DNA of 64,000 nucleotides from positions 310,001 through 374,000 of the forward strand of contig NZ_AAUW01000002.1 of NCBI RefSeq assembly GCF_000168975.1. The letters are read 5' to 3'. The DNA comes from Roseibium aggregatum IAM 12614 (GTDB taxonomy: Bacteria > Pseudomonadota > Alphaproteobacteria > Rhizobiales > Stappiaceae). The number at the start of each line of letters is the position of its first letter. Position 1 is the first letter of the stretch. Shown here piece after piece: positions 17,729-26,088 of the stretch. The notes beneath the pieces were generated by a model that saw only the letters and a list, made by a program, of their open reading frames with translations, was not told the DNA's origin and did no database searches. The translations under genes were made by a program, and so were the position numbers.

Positions 17729-19357
17729 ATGAGCGACAATCAAGGCATTCCGGATCCGGAAGGTGCCGCCAATCTCATCGATACCGAATACGAGATTGGC
17801 CAGGACAATATCGAAACCTCTGTCGGTCCCTTCAATCTCGACATCCACAATCCGGTCTTCCTGATCTCCGGTCTGACCATCGTCGCCTTCGTCTTTCTGA
17901 CCCTTGCCTTTCAGACCGAAGTCGGACCGTTGTTCGATCATATGCGCAAGTGGCTGACGTCGAACCTCGACTGGTTCTTCATCATCTCCGGCAACATCTT
18001 CGTCCTCGTCTGCCTGGCACTGATCGTCACCCCCCTCGGCAACGTCCGCATCGGCGGCAAGGACGCCGAACCCGACTATACCTATTTCGGCTGGTTCGCC
18101 ATGCTGTTCGCCGCCGGCATGGGCATTGGCCTGATGTTCTTCGGAGTGCTGGAACCGGTCTATCACATGGCCTTTTCCGAGCCGATCGGCGTGCCAAAAC
18201 CCTTCGACGCGGACGGCAATCTCATTCCGGAAAATATCGCGGCCGCCAAGGCCATGGGCATGGCCGCAACGATCTTCCACTGGGGCCTGCATCCCTGGGC
18301 GATCTACGCCGTTGTTGCGCTGGCTCTCGCCATCTTCTCCTTCAACAAGGGCCTGCCGCTGACCATGCGCTCGGTGTTCTATCCCATCTTCGGTGAACGC
18401 ACCTGGGGCTGGCCGGGCCACATCATCGATATCCTGGCCGTGCTCGCGACCCTCTTCGGTCTCGCCACCTCGCTCGGGTTCGGCGCTCAACAGGCCAACG
18501 CCGGTCTCGATTTCGTCTTCGGCATTCCCGTCAGCACCACGGCGCAGGTCATCCTGATCATCGGCATTACAGGTGTTGCACTGGTCTCGGTACTGCGCGG
18601 CCTTGATGGCGGCGTGAAGGTGCTGTCTGAAATCAACATGCTGATCGCGGCACTGCTGCTGGTCTTCGTGATTGCCGCAGGACCGACCTCGACACTGATC
18701 TCCGATTTCTTCTCCAACATCGTCGCCTACGGCAAGGAAATCGTGCCGCTGTCGATGCCCTTCGGCCGCGAGGACGACAGCTTCCGTCAGGGCTGGACGT
18801 CGTTCTACTGGGCCTGGTGGATTTCCTGGTCGCCGTTTGTCGGCATGTTCATCGCGCGTGTCAGCCGTGGCCGGTCCGTTCGGGAGTTCGTGGTCTGCGT
18901 CCTCATCATTCCGACCATCGTGTCGGTGATCTGGATGACCGCGTTCGGCGGCACCGCCATCGAACAGGTTCTGACCAACAGCGACAGCCAGGTGCATGAA
19001 TATGTGATCGCGAGCTACAGCCCCGAACTGTCGCTGTTCGGCATGCTTGCCGATCTGCCCATGGCCTCGATCACCTCCTTCATCGCCATCATTCTGGTCA
19101 TCGTGTTCTTCGTCACCTCATCGGACTCCGGTTCGCTGGTGATCGACACGATCACGGCAGGCGGCAAGGTCGATGCTCCGGTACCGCAGCGCGTGTTCTG
19201 GTGCACCTTCGAGGGTCTGGTTGCCATCGCGCTACTGCTTGGCGGTGGCCTCGGCGCTCTCCAGGCGATGGCGGTCTCGACCGGGTTCCCGTTCACCATC
19301 GTCCTGCTGCTGGCCTGCTACGCCATCTTCAAGGGACTGGCGGACGAACCGCGCTGA
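17729..19357 (+). CDS. BCCT-family betaine/carnitine/choline transporter
   Basis: Sodium- or proton-coupled importer of quaternary ammonium compatible solutes, used against osmotic stress. The 542 residues form about 12 membrane helices. Diagnostic blocks include the glycine-rich FAAGMGIGLMFFGVLEP, HWGLHPWAIYA, the aromatic segment FYWAWWISWSPFVGMFIARV, SRGRSVREFV and the unwound-helix region TSSDSGSLVID. Choline, glycine betaine, DMSP and related osmolytes cannot be distinguished. The ATG has AAGGAGCG upstream. It is co-transcribed with the stress protein and ends at a strong terminator. Confidence 0.93.
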   Translation: MSDNQGIPDPEGAANLIDTEYEIGQDNIETSVGPFNLDIHNPVFLISGLTIVAFVFLTLAFQTEVGPLFDHMRKWLTSNLDWFFIISGNIFVLVCLALIVTPLGNVRIGGKDAEPDYTYFGWFAMLFAAGMGIGLMFFGVLEPVYHMAFSEPIGVPKPFDADGNLIPENIAAAKAMGMAATIFHWGLHPWAIYAVVALALAIFSFNKGLPLTMRSVFYPIFGERTWGWPGHIIDILAVLATLFGLATSLGFGAQQANAGLDFVFGIPVSTTAQVILIIGITGVALVSVLRGLDGGVKVLSEINMLIAALLLVFVIAAGPTSTLISDFFSNIVAYGKEIVPLSMPFGREDDSFRQGWTSFYWAWWISWSPFVGMFIARVSRGRSVREFVVCVLIIPTIVSVIWMTAFGGTAIEQVLTNSDSQVHEYVIASYSPELSLFGMLADLPMASITSFIAIILVIVFFVTSSDSGSLVIDTITAGGKVDAPVPQRVFWCTFEGLVAIALLLGGGLGALQAMAVSTGFPFTIVLLLACYAIFKGLADEPR

Positions 19358-19382
19358 CCTGAAGTGGTAACGCGACTTGCAA

Positions 19383-19405
19383 CGGGCGGCCCTGGCCGCC
19401 CGTTT
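19383..19405 (+). terminator. Rho-independent terminator after the BCCT gene
   Basis: A perfect 9-bp stem (CGGGCGGCC / GGCCGCCCG) with a 2-nt CT centre is followed by TTTCT, 25 bp after the stop. The centre is tight, so the innermost pair probably opens. Confidence 0.75.
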
Positions 19406-19538
19406 CTGCATCCGGATACGACCCGCTCCGTTGTGATCGTCCGACCAAGCGAAGCGCGCGCCGGGAGCGGGGTACCCCAGCCTTAAAATTTTCGGATTAT
19501 TCGAATTTCACTGGAAAGCAGGCGGCGACCGCCACACC

Positions 19539-20630
19539 CTAGTCGGCCAGCTTGGGTGCCAGCCGCACGCCGGGAGGCGGCGAGCTTTCGCGGATCCGCA
19601 CGTCGGGCTCGATCACGATGGGTGTGTTGGGCACGCGGTCGCCCGCGATCTGGCGCAGCAAGGTCAACGCCGCCAGGCGGCCGATCTTGTCGGGCTGTGC
19701 CGACACTGTTGTCAACGCAGGCGTGCGCGCATCGGCGCCGTCGATATCGTCATATCCGGTGATTGCCATGTCGGGCCCCGGCTCGACGCCCGCCCTCCGG
19801 AAGGTGGTCATCATGCCAAGGGCGACGAGGTCGTTGAACGCGACAATGGCCGTCGGCCGGTGCTCGGCTTCCAGGATCTTCGGCACGGCGGCCCGGCCGT
19901 CGGCCTGGGTCATCATTTCGGGCAGGTCGAGCTGGCTGGCAGGATCGATCCCCGCTTCTTCCAGCGCCTTGCGCCAGCCCGCATTGCGGTAGCGCCCTGT
20001 CGAGCTGCCCCGGCGACCGCCAACCATGGCGATGTTCCGGTGGCCCTGTTTGATCAGGTGCTTGGTGATCTGATAGGTCCCGGCAAGATCGTCGCCGCGC
20101 ACACAGGGCGCCCAGACGCCTGGAACCTCACGCGCCACCAGTGTCACGGGAATTCCCTGATCCACCAGGCGGTTGATCTCCTCGGCGGAAGTGCCCACCG
20201 ACGGACACAGGATCAAACCGTCCGCACGATGCTGAAGCAACGTGTTGACGAAGGCGCGCTGGCGTTTGACGTCGTCCCGGTGGTTGCAGATGAAGATCAT
20301 CTGACCCTGCTCTTCCAGAACATCCTCGAGCGCAGAGAAAACTTCAGCGAAATAGGGGTTCAGGATGTCATGAACGGCGACGCCCACAATCTGGCTTCGG
20401 GCAGTTCTGAGGGAGGCTGCCGACCGGTTGTAGATATACCCGATCTCTTCCGCAGTCTGCTTGACCTTTGCCCGGGTTTCCTCTGCAACAAGCGGACTGT
20501 CCCGAAGTGCCAGCGACACGGTTGCCGTGGAAATCCCGAGCTGGTCGGCAATGTGCCCGAGCGTGAGCCTTTTACCAGGCTTTTGCGGAAATTCCGGCTG
20601 GGAGGGAGGGGAACCGTTGTCTTCAGACAT
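19539..20630 (-). CDS. LacI-family transcriptional regulator
   Basis: A 363-residue LacI/GalR-type repressor. The helix-turn-helix is at about 20-45 (LGHIADQLGISTATVSLALR), the hinge follows (AASLRTARSQIVGVAVHDIL), and a periplasmic-binding-like sugar domain comes next (VGGRRGSSTGRYRNAGWRKA, AIVAFNDLVALGMM, ITGYDDIDGA). These proteins usually control sugar or polyol uptake genes, but no such operon lies adjacent, so its targets are probably elsewhere. The start is ATG 20630 with AATAGGA upstream. A MITE-like repeat lies about 100 bp upstream of it. Confidence 0.9.
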   Translation of the reverse strand: MSEDNGSPPSQPEFPQKPGKRLTLGHIADQLGISTATVSLALRDSPLVAEETRAKVKQTAEEIGYIYNRSAASLRTARSQIVGVAVHDILNPYFAEVFSALEDVLEEQGQMIFICNHRDDVKRQRAFVNTLLQHRADGLILCPSVGTSAEEINRLVDQGIPVTLVAREVPGVWAPCVRGDDLAGTYQITKHLIKQGHRNIAMVGGRRGSSTGRYRNAGWRKALEEAGIDPASQLDLPEMMTQADGRAAVPKILEAEHRPTAIVAFNDLVALGMMTTFRRAGVEPGPDMAITGYDDIDGADARTPALTTVSAQPDKIGRLAALTLLRQIAGDRVPNTPIVIEPDVRIRESSPPPGVRLAPKLAD

Positions 20631-20736
20631 TCCTATTTCTCGATAACCGCAGCGGCGATGGGAGAGACCGTTATAGCTCTCTCCCCTCTGGGTAAACAGG
20701 TTTTTCTGTTTTTCCGGAGATTGGGTCGCAGTGCCT

Positions 20737-21003
20737 TAGGGTGTGGACCCGTAAATGAAGATGAAATGGTTTGAGGCGGATTGGTCTGCCTCAAGGCGCG
20801 GAAGCGCAGGAAATGTGGCTCATTTTCAAGCTTACGCAACGCTGAGGAGGACCAATCCGGTCAAATCCGAAGGACATGAAAATGGCTTCACAGCGTGTCG
20901 TCAGCGTGCTTGACCTGGCAGAAAGCCCGCTCAGCGCACACTTCCTAACGCGGTTTTGCCATTTCTCATGCCATTTCGTCTTCATTTATGAGCCCACACC
21001 CTA
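20737..21003. repeat. MITE-like element (copy 2, 267 bp)
   Basis: Terminal inverted repeats of about 33 bp (TAGGGTGTGGACCC... on the left, 29 of 33 matching the complement of the right end) bound 200 bp with no real coding capacity. Outer TA dinucleotides fit the target duplication of Tc1/mariner-IS630 elements. The right end is nearly identical to the short copy at 4566-4622. It fills most of the space between the LacI and OmpA genes. It is too short to encode a transposase and must have been mobilised in trans, if mobile. Confidence 0.75.
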
Positions 21004-21009
21004 GAGAAA

Positions 21010-21558
21010 TCAGCTCCGACCCGCAGGGGCGCTTTCGTCATATTCCTCACGCAGATTGACGACAACCCTGCGGTTTTGCGACTGACAGGTCACCTGATCG
21101 CAATCGGTCACCGGCCGCTCCACGCCGTATCCCTTCACCCACATGCGTTTGGGACTGACCCCCAGCTTGACCAGTTCGGCCATGACTGCGTTGGCCCGCT
21201 GGGTCGACAAGGTCTTTTGCGCGGCCTCGCTGCCCGGATCATCGGCATGCCCCTGGATCTTGACCAGCCACTTCTTGTTCTTGTTCAGCCACTTGGCCTG
21301 ATTTTCGATTGTAATGCGGGCTTCATCCGTGACAACGGCCGATCCCTGATCGAAATAGATCCGGCGGCCCACGTTGATGATGAATTCCTCTTCCGAACCC
21401 GGCGAAATATTGCCAAAGCCTGCGGCCGGAGCATTGGTCACATCCGGTGACGACAATCCGCCGGCACTGTTACAGCCCGCCAGGCCAAATCCAATCATGA
21501 GCGCAAATACCGCGCCCCGGCCTATCCGGCCCAAATGCTTTTCCAAGGAAGCCCCCAA
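21010..21558 (-). CDS. OmpA-family lipoprotein (Pal-like)
   Basis: Envelope protein that tethers the outer membrane to peptidoglycan. A lipoprotein signal peptide ends in the lipobox LAGC (Cys near residue 29). The OmpA domain follows at about 70-175, with VKIQGHADDPGS, STQRANAVMAELVKLG, KGYGVERPV and QNRRVVVNL holding the Asp and Arg that grip diaminopimelate. The first in-frame start is a TTG at 21558; a second TTG at 21546 has a better-spaced GGGGG. It lies downstream of an L,D-transpeptidase in the same direction, so both may serve cell-wall anchoring. Confidence 0.88.
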   Translation of the reverse strand: MGASLEKHLGRIGRGAVFALMIGFGLAGCNSAGGLSSPDVTNAPAAGFGNISPGSEEEFIINVGRRIYFDQGSAVVTDEARITIENQAKWLNKNKKWLVKIQGHADDPGSEAAQKTLSTQRANAVMAELVKLGVSPKRMWVKGYGVERPVTDCDQVTCQSQNRRVVVNLREEYDESAPAGRS

Positions 21559-21651
21559 ATCCTTTTAATGTTTCCCCCTCGATCGACAGCACTCAGTCCT
21601 CAGGACTAAAGCGCCGCCGGCCGATTGCAACGCGTTCCGGATGAGCAGACC

Positions 21652-22296
21652 TCAGCCCGCATTCTGGCCCAGATGCTCCAGCACCAGCACACCGGTCCCT
21701 TTCGGGCAGCGCTGGTAAAGGTCGACAATGTCTTCCGGGAACATGCGGATACAGCCGCTCGATACATCACGGCCGATGCTCCAGGGCTCCAGCGTGCCAT
21801 GCAGCCGGTAGCCGAGGTCGGTTCCATCCCGGTAGAGATACATGGCCCGTGGTCCGAGCGGGTTGTTGGTGGCTCCGCCTTCGACCAGTCTTGGCAGGTC
21901 CGGTTGCCGCTTCAACATCTCGGGCGGCGGCACCCAGCGCGGCCACAGGGCCTTGCGGTCGATACGGGCGCGACCAAACCACTGGAAGCCCTCACGGCCG
22001 ACGCCGACGCCGTAGCGAAGCGCGGTATTGTTTTCCCAGACCCAGTAGAGGAAGTGGTTGTTGGTATCGACCACCACTGTTCCCGGCGGCTCGTCACTGA
22101 AATACTTCACCATCTGCCGATGCCAGACGGGATCGATCTTGTTGAAGTTGGTTCTCCGGTACTGGAACCCGCTATCTTCCTGATAGCCACTGAAATAAGC
22201 GTTTGCTGCTGCATTGGCATGTGCCACCTGCGGCAAGGCCAAAACGCCTGCCGTGGCTGCTGCCCCTGTCAAGAACCTGCGGCGGTTCAGCTCCAT
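21652..22296 (-). CDS. L,D-transpeptidase (YkuD/ErfK family)
   Basis: Periplasmic enzyme forming 3-3 peptidoglycan cross-links or attaching proteins to the wall. A twin-arginine signal is present (MELNRRRFLTGAAATAGVLA, cleavage near VAHA). The YkuD domain (about 80-212) carries the His of YRLHGTLEPWSIG and the catalytic SSGCIRM block with Cys, followed by DIVDLYQRCPKGTGV. The start has a strong ribosome site (GGAGGTGTGGG). The OmpA lipoprotein gene begins 93 bp downstream, a plausible partnership. Confidence 0.93.
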   Translation of the reverse strand: MELNRRRFLTGAAATAGVLALPQVAHANAAANAYFSGYQEDSGFQYRRTNFNKIDPVWHRQMVKYFSDEPPGTVVVDTNNHFLYWVWENNTALRYGVGVGREGFQWFGRARIDRKALWPRWVPPPEMLKRQPDLPRLVEGGATNNPLGPRAMYLYRDGTDLGYRLHGTLEPWSIGRDVSSGCIRMFPEDIVDLYQRCPKGTGVLVLEHLGQNAG

Positions 22297-22415
22297 CCCA
22301 CACCTCCCTTAAAGGCTGGCGATCCTTCCTGACCGGCGGTTTGATTAACCCCGGCGGGTATTAAGACTGGAACTATCCAAGTCCGTCAACCACCTGGCGT
22401 GAATGTGGTTTCGCT

Positions 22416-23321
22416 TCAGATCCCCTTCACGCGCTCCCGGTAAAGGATGTAAAGGCCGGACGCGACCACGATGGCCGCCCCGAGGATGGTGGTGAAAGTG
22501 GGCACGTCGTCAAATATCAGGTATCCCAGCGCGATCATCCAGATGATCTGCGTGTAGATGAAAGGCGCAAGCACCGGTGCGGGCGCGATCCGGTGCGCCA
22601 TGATGAACAGGAAATGCCCACCCGCGCCAAAAGCACCGGTCGCGAACAGAAGCAGCCAGGTCAGGGCATCGGGCGGCGCGACCCACACCGAAAGACCGGC
22701 AGGCGCCATGGCGATTGCGGCGACGATCCCTGAAATGATCAGCATTCCGGCGGAGCTGTCCGTTGCGGTCAACTGGCGCGTCAGCAAGGCGTAGAGCGCG
22801 TAGAAGCACATGGCGGCCACGGAATAGAGGGCAGCCCAGTGCATGCCGCCCAGACCCGGCCGGGTGACCACAAGAACGCCGAGGAACCCCACGATGATGG
22901 CCATCCATCGGCGCAGCCCGGCCCACTCGCCCAGAAGCGGCCCGGCAAGCGCGGTGATCACGAAAGGCGCGGCGAACAGGATCGACATGGTTTCGGCGAG
23001 CTGCAGATAGCGAACGGCCAGAAAATTGAAAATAGTCGTGCCGAGCAGGCACAACGCGCGTACGATCTGAAGGACCGGCCGCCCGGTTTTCAGCAGCGTC
23101 GGCTTTTTCCAGACCTGAAACAGAACCAGCGACAGGACCACATGGCTGACGAACCGCATCCAGACAATCTGCAGTGTCGGCAGGCTGGCGGACATGTATT
23201 TCGCCGTTGCGTCCAGCCAGGAGAAGCTGAGGCAAGCCAGCACGATGAGACCGATCCCTGCGAGTGGCGCCGTTACAGCGACGCCATTGCCGGCCGAACG
23301 GTCCTGTCTGTCATGCGCCAT
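22416..23321 (-). CDS. DMT-superfamily (EamA) permease
   Basis: A 301-residue inner-membrane protein with ten predicted helices in two EamA repeats. The first runs from GIGLIVLACLSFSWLDATAKY and ends near GFLGVLVVTRPG; the second starts at ALYSVAAMCFYALYALLTRQ and ends near AAIVVASGLYILYRERVK. The family exports or exchanges amino acids, nucleosides and other metabolites, and the substrate here cannot be predicted. It is divergent from the alkyltransferase gene, and the 133 bp between them should hold both promoters. Confidence 0.88.
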   Translation of the reverse strand: MAHDRQDRSAGNGVAVTAPLAGIGLIVLACLSFSWLDATAKYMSASLPTLQIVWMRFVSHVVLSLVLFQVWKKPTLLKTGRPVLQIVRALCLLGTTIFNFLAVRYLQLAETMSILFAAPFVITALAGPLLGEWAGLRRWMAIIVGFLGVLVVTRPGLGGMHWAALYSVAAMCFYALYALLTRQLTATDSSAGMLIISGIVAAIAMAPAGLSVWVAPPDALTWLLLFATGAFGAGGHFLFIMAHRIAPAPVLAPFIYTQIIWMIALGYLIFDDVPTFTTILGAAIVVASGLYILYRERVKGI

Positions 23322-23454
23322 CGCGGGCGGTCCCTTTTCAAACGATCATCCGAGGATGAAAAAGCTGGTAGCGGACATGCCCCGGCAGGACCGGTCCGAT
23401 TGAGATATATGCGCCAACCCACTACCTAAGCTCAAAAGACAAGCGGGGACGATT

Positions 23455-23910
23455 ATGCCGGTTGCAGAAATTGAAACGTGGCTGGGACGCCTTTCCATTA
23501 CGGAAGAAAACGGCGCAATCACCCAATTACACTGGAACGGGGCCTCTGGCAAAGAAGAAACACCGCTGCTGCAGGAAGCCGCGCGTCAGGTGCAGGCCTA
23601 TCTCGCCGGTGACCTGAAGACCTTCGACCTGCCGCTTGCCCCGAAAGGCGGTGACCTGCACCAGGCCGTTTTCAAGGCAATGCTGGCAATCCCCTATGGC
23701 GGCACCCGCACCTATGGCGACCTTGCCAGGGAACTGGACACCTATGGCCAGCCGATCGGGCAGGCCTGTGGAGCCAACCCGATACCGATCATCATCCCCT
23801 GCCACCGCATTCTCTCGGCCAACGGCCTTGGCGGATATTCCGGTGCGGGTGGCACGGAAACAAAAATCGCCCTTTTGAAACTGGAAGGCGGGTATCCCTT
23901 CCTGATCTAG
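23455..23910 (+). CDS. Methylated-DNA-protein cysteine methyltransferase
   Basis: Suicide DNA-repair protein that removes alkyl groups from O6 of guanine. The 151 residues contain the N-terminal domain and the C-terminal active-site domain, with IPYGGTRTYGDLA (wing and recognition helix) and IIIPCHRILSANG, where Cys116 is the acceptor. The family loop after the active site is present as GLGGYSGAGG. The usual arginine-finger region reads QACGANPIPI. The ATG at 23455 has GGGGACG upstream. It is convergent with the protease-nuclease gene, 48 bp away. Confidence 0.92.
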   Translation: MPVAEIETWLGRLSITEENGAITQLHWNGASGKEETPLLQEAARQVQAYLAGDLKTFDLPLAPKGGDLHQAVFKAMLAIPYGGTRTYGDLARELDTYGQPIGQACGANPIPIIIPCHRILSANGLGGYSGAGGTETKIALLKLEGGYPFLI

Positions 23911-23958
23911 GGAGTGGACCGCATGGTCAGCTCCACGTTTTCAGGAAACACACAGACC

Positions 23959-25932
23959 TTACAGGATCAGAGAGTCCGCACCCGTGATCTCGACAAACCG
24001 CGGACGGCTGTCGGGCAATTCGAGATCGTCGGCAAGAGCCGCCAGCGGGTCTACCTCACTCAATTGACCGAAATCGAAGCCGGACAGTTCTTCCAGAAAG
24101 GCGACCGACACCTGGAAGGTCTTGTATTCGCCGAAGGCAAACCCCTCGACGGCTTCCGTCTCGTGGTGATCCTGCAGGTACTTCTGAATGGCCTGCCCCT
24201 GGCTTAACAGATAGGCGGTCGCGTGAAGCTTGAGACTGTCGTCGTCCTGCAAGGCGTCCATGACAACAACCTTCCAATATTGCAGGGGCAGGTTGATCCC
24301 CACACTATCGAGGAACGGATCTTCCTCGTCATCGAACAGCGGTCCGGTAAAGACCGTTGCGCGGAAGGCGTGGGTCTTGGTGCTGTCGAGGATGTGGTTC
24401 TCCAGGCCTTGCCATGTCGACCGGTTCTGGTTCAGCGAAGAGTGTTGCGGCGAGGCGTTTGTATAGTGGAACGTATCGTCGTTCGCCAGTTGCGCCACCG
24501 CGCGGTCATCGCCCCAGTTCGGATCCTCACGCCGGACCATATGTCCCCGGTCCAGATCACCCGGGAAATCGCCCTTGCCAAGCTGCGCCTCCACCGGAAT
24601 GCGCTTGTCGAAGAACCACTTGTCCGGCTTTTTGCGTTTGATCTTGATGGCCTTTTCGCCGTCGATATTGACCGCGGTTACCACAGGGCTCCGGCGGTCC
24701 AGATCGTGGAACAGGCCAAAATGGGTGTAACGCAGCTCATGCGGACGGTCCTGTGTCGCATCTGCCGGGCTGGCCAGGTTGAACATGCCGTCCGGCAGCT
24801 TCGGAAAGTCTACCCGTTTCGACAGGAAATCCGGGTCGTAGCCGTCCCGGCCGGTAAAATGGCCAGGGTCGTGAAAACCGTCCGCCACTTCCTGGGCCAG
24901 GCTTTCCTCGACCAGAATCTGCGTCGGTCGCGTGCCGGACAGCAGATCCCGCAGCGTGCTTGCCCTCACCGCGCTGTTGGCAATTCCATAAGCGCCCGCG
25001 AAGTGGAGTCCCACCACCTTGTTGCGATCCAGGCTCAGGACGGGTGAGCCGGAGTTGCCGCCGAGCGTGGTGCAGTCGTGGCTGAGCACGGTTCCCGGTG
25101 CAACCGGCATCATCTTGCCCGGGGCAAACCGTTTTACATCGTAAAGCCCCTTGAAATACTTCTCCATCTCGGTGCGGTCGTTCCGGCTGTCGAAGGCCGG
25201 ATAGCCGATCACGGCGACGATTTCGTCCGTTTCTGCGTCCGTATCCACCAGTGGCAGGGGCGCCAGATTGAAGCCGTCCAGCTTCTCGATACGCCCGATC
25301 GCGACATCGGCACTGGCATCATCCGCCAGATAGGTAAAGCGCAGGATCTCTGCCGGGCGCTCGTCGGACGGCAGCGCGCCCGCTTCCTCGTTGAAGTCCA
25401 CGCGCGCCCCATATCGCACCATCGTGTAGGGAGAGCGCATGAAAACGCCCTCTCCCTTGGCGTTGCGACGCGCGACGATCTTGGCCACATGCCGGTTGGT
25501 GACGACCAGGAAATGGCGCCCGTCGGCTTCCTCGCCGACCACCCAGGCGGTTCCGCCCCAGGTCATTGAATGGTTGACGAACTCCACGCGCCCGATCGAG
25601 CCGATCCAGTGTTCATTCCGCTTGATCTTGATGTCTATGTCGGCACCGAAATCATCCGGCAGCGGGATCAGCGTGACCGAGCCATTTTCCACGACCATCG
25701 GTGGCCGTGTGACCAACCGCACGATGGCTTCCAGTTGCGTCGCCGGCGTGCCGGCTGCCTCAAGCTGGCTGGGCGACATATCCAGTGCGTCCAGGGTCGC
25801 CTGTATGTCCAATCCAAATTGCTCAACGAAAGGATGTCCCGTCTCGATGGCGCGTTTCGCAGCCGCAATCCGTCCGCCCGATTTCAATGCCTCAAGGCGC
25901 CCACAGCTTTCCAACAATGCTCGTTCGTTCAT
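23959..25932 (-). CDS. Trypsin-like serine protease fused to DNA/RNA non-specific (NUC) endonuclease
   Basis: A 657-residue two-effector protein with no signal peptide or membrane helix. An N-terminal helical region (about 1-100) is followed by a trypsin-like domain (about 110-335). Its likely triad is His148 (VVTNRHVA), Asp209 (SADVAIGR) and Ser294 (LGGNSGSPV). The C-terminal nuclease (about 400-600) has the betabeta-alpha-metal signature DRGHMVRRED (461-470) and the downstream TNASPQHSSLNQN, WQGLEN with the metal-binding Asn. The ATG at 25932 has GGAGGAATT upstream. It is last in a row of three co-directional genes with a STAND NTPase and a second protease, pointing to a conflict or cell-suicide system. 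Self-processing to free the nuclease is an attractive inference. Confidence 0.88.
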   Translation of the reverse strand: MNERALLESCGRLEALKSGGRIAAAKRAIETGHPFVEQFGLDIQATLDALDMSPSQLEAAGTPATQLEAIVRLVTRPPMVVENGSVTLIPLPDDFGADIDIKIKRNEHWIGSIGRVEFVNHSMTWGGTAWVVGEEADGRHFLVVTNRHVAKIVARRNAKGEGVFMRSPYTMVRYGARVDFNEEAGALPSDERPAEILRFTYLADDASADVAIGRIEKLDGFNLAPLPLVDTDAETDEIVAVIGYPAFDSRNDRTEMEKYFKGLYDVKRFAPGKMMPVAPGTVLSHDCTTLGGNSGSPVLSLDRNKVVGLHFAGAYGIANSAVRASTLRDLLSGTRPTQILVEESLAQEVADGFHDPGHFTGRDGYDPDFLSKRVDFPKLPDGMFNLASPADATQDRPHELRYTHFGLFHDLDRRSPVVTAVNIDGEKAIKIKRKKPDKWFFDKRIPVEAQLGKGDFPGDLDRGHMVRREDPNWGDDRAVAQLANDDTFHYTNASPQHSSLNQNRSTWQGLENHILDSTKTHAFRATVFTGPLFDDEEDPFLDSVGINLPLQYWKVVVMDALQDDDSLKLHATAYLLSQGQAIQKYLQDHHETEAVEGFAFGEYKTFQVSVAFLEELSGFDFGQLSEVDPLAALADDLELPDSRPRFVEITGADSLIL

Positions 25933-26088
25933 GGAAATTCCTCCAATATCAATGTCTGTCTTATTGTCCGGTATTCCCCATAGGTGCGCGCGGCGGCAGG
26001 GCTGAAAGCCCTTTGCAGTGCAAGCCACCTGAACAGTGCCTGGCTCTCTCCTTTCTTCGTCTTTGACGACCGTTGCTGGCGCGGCCGG

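Noticed and set aside
19531..19542. A 10-bp match to the MITE terminus (CCACACCCTA) at the LacI stop codon
   Set aside because: It is too short and has no partner end nearby, so chance similarity is likely.
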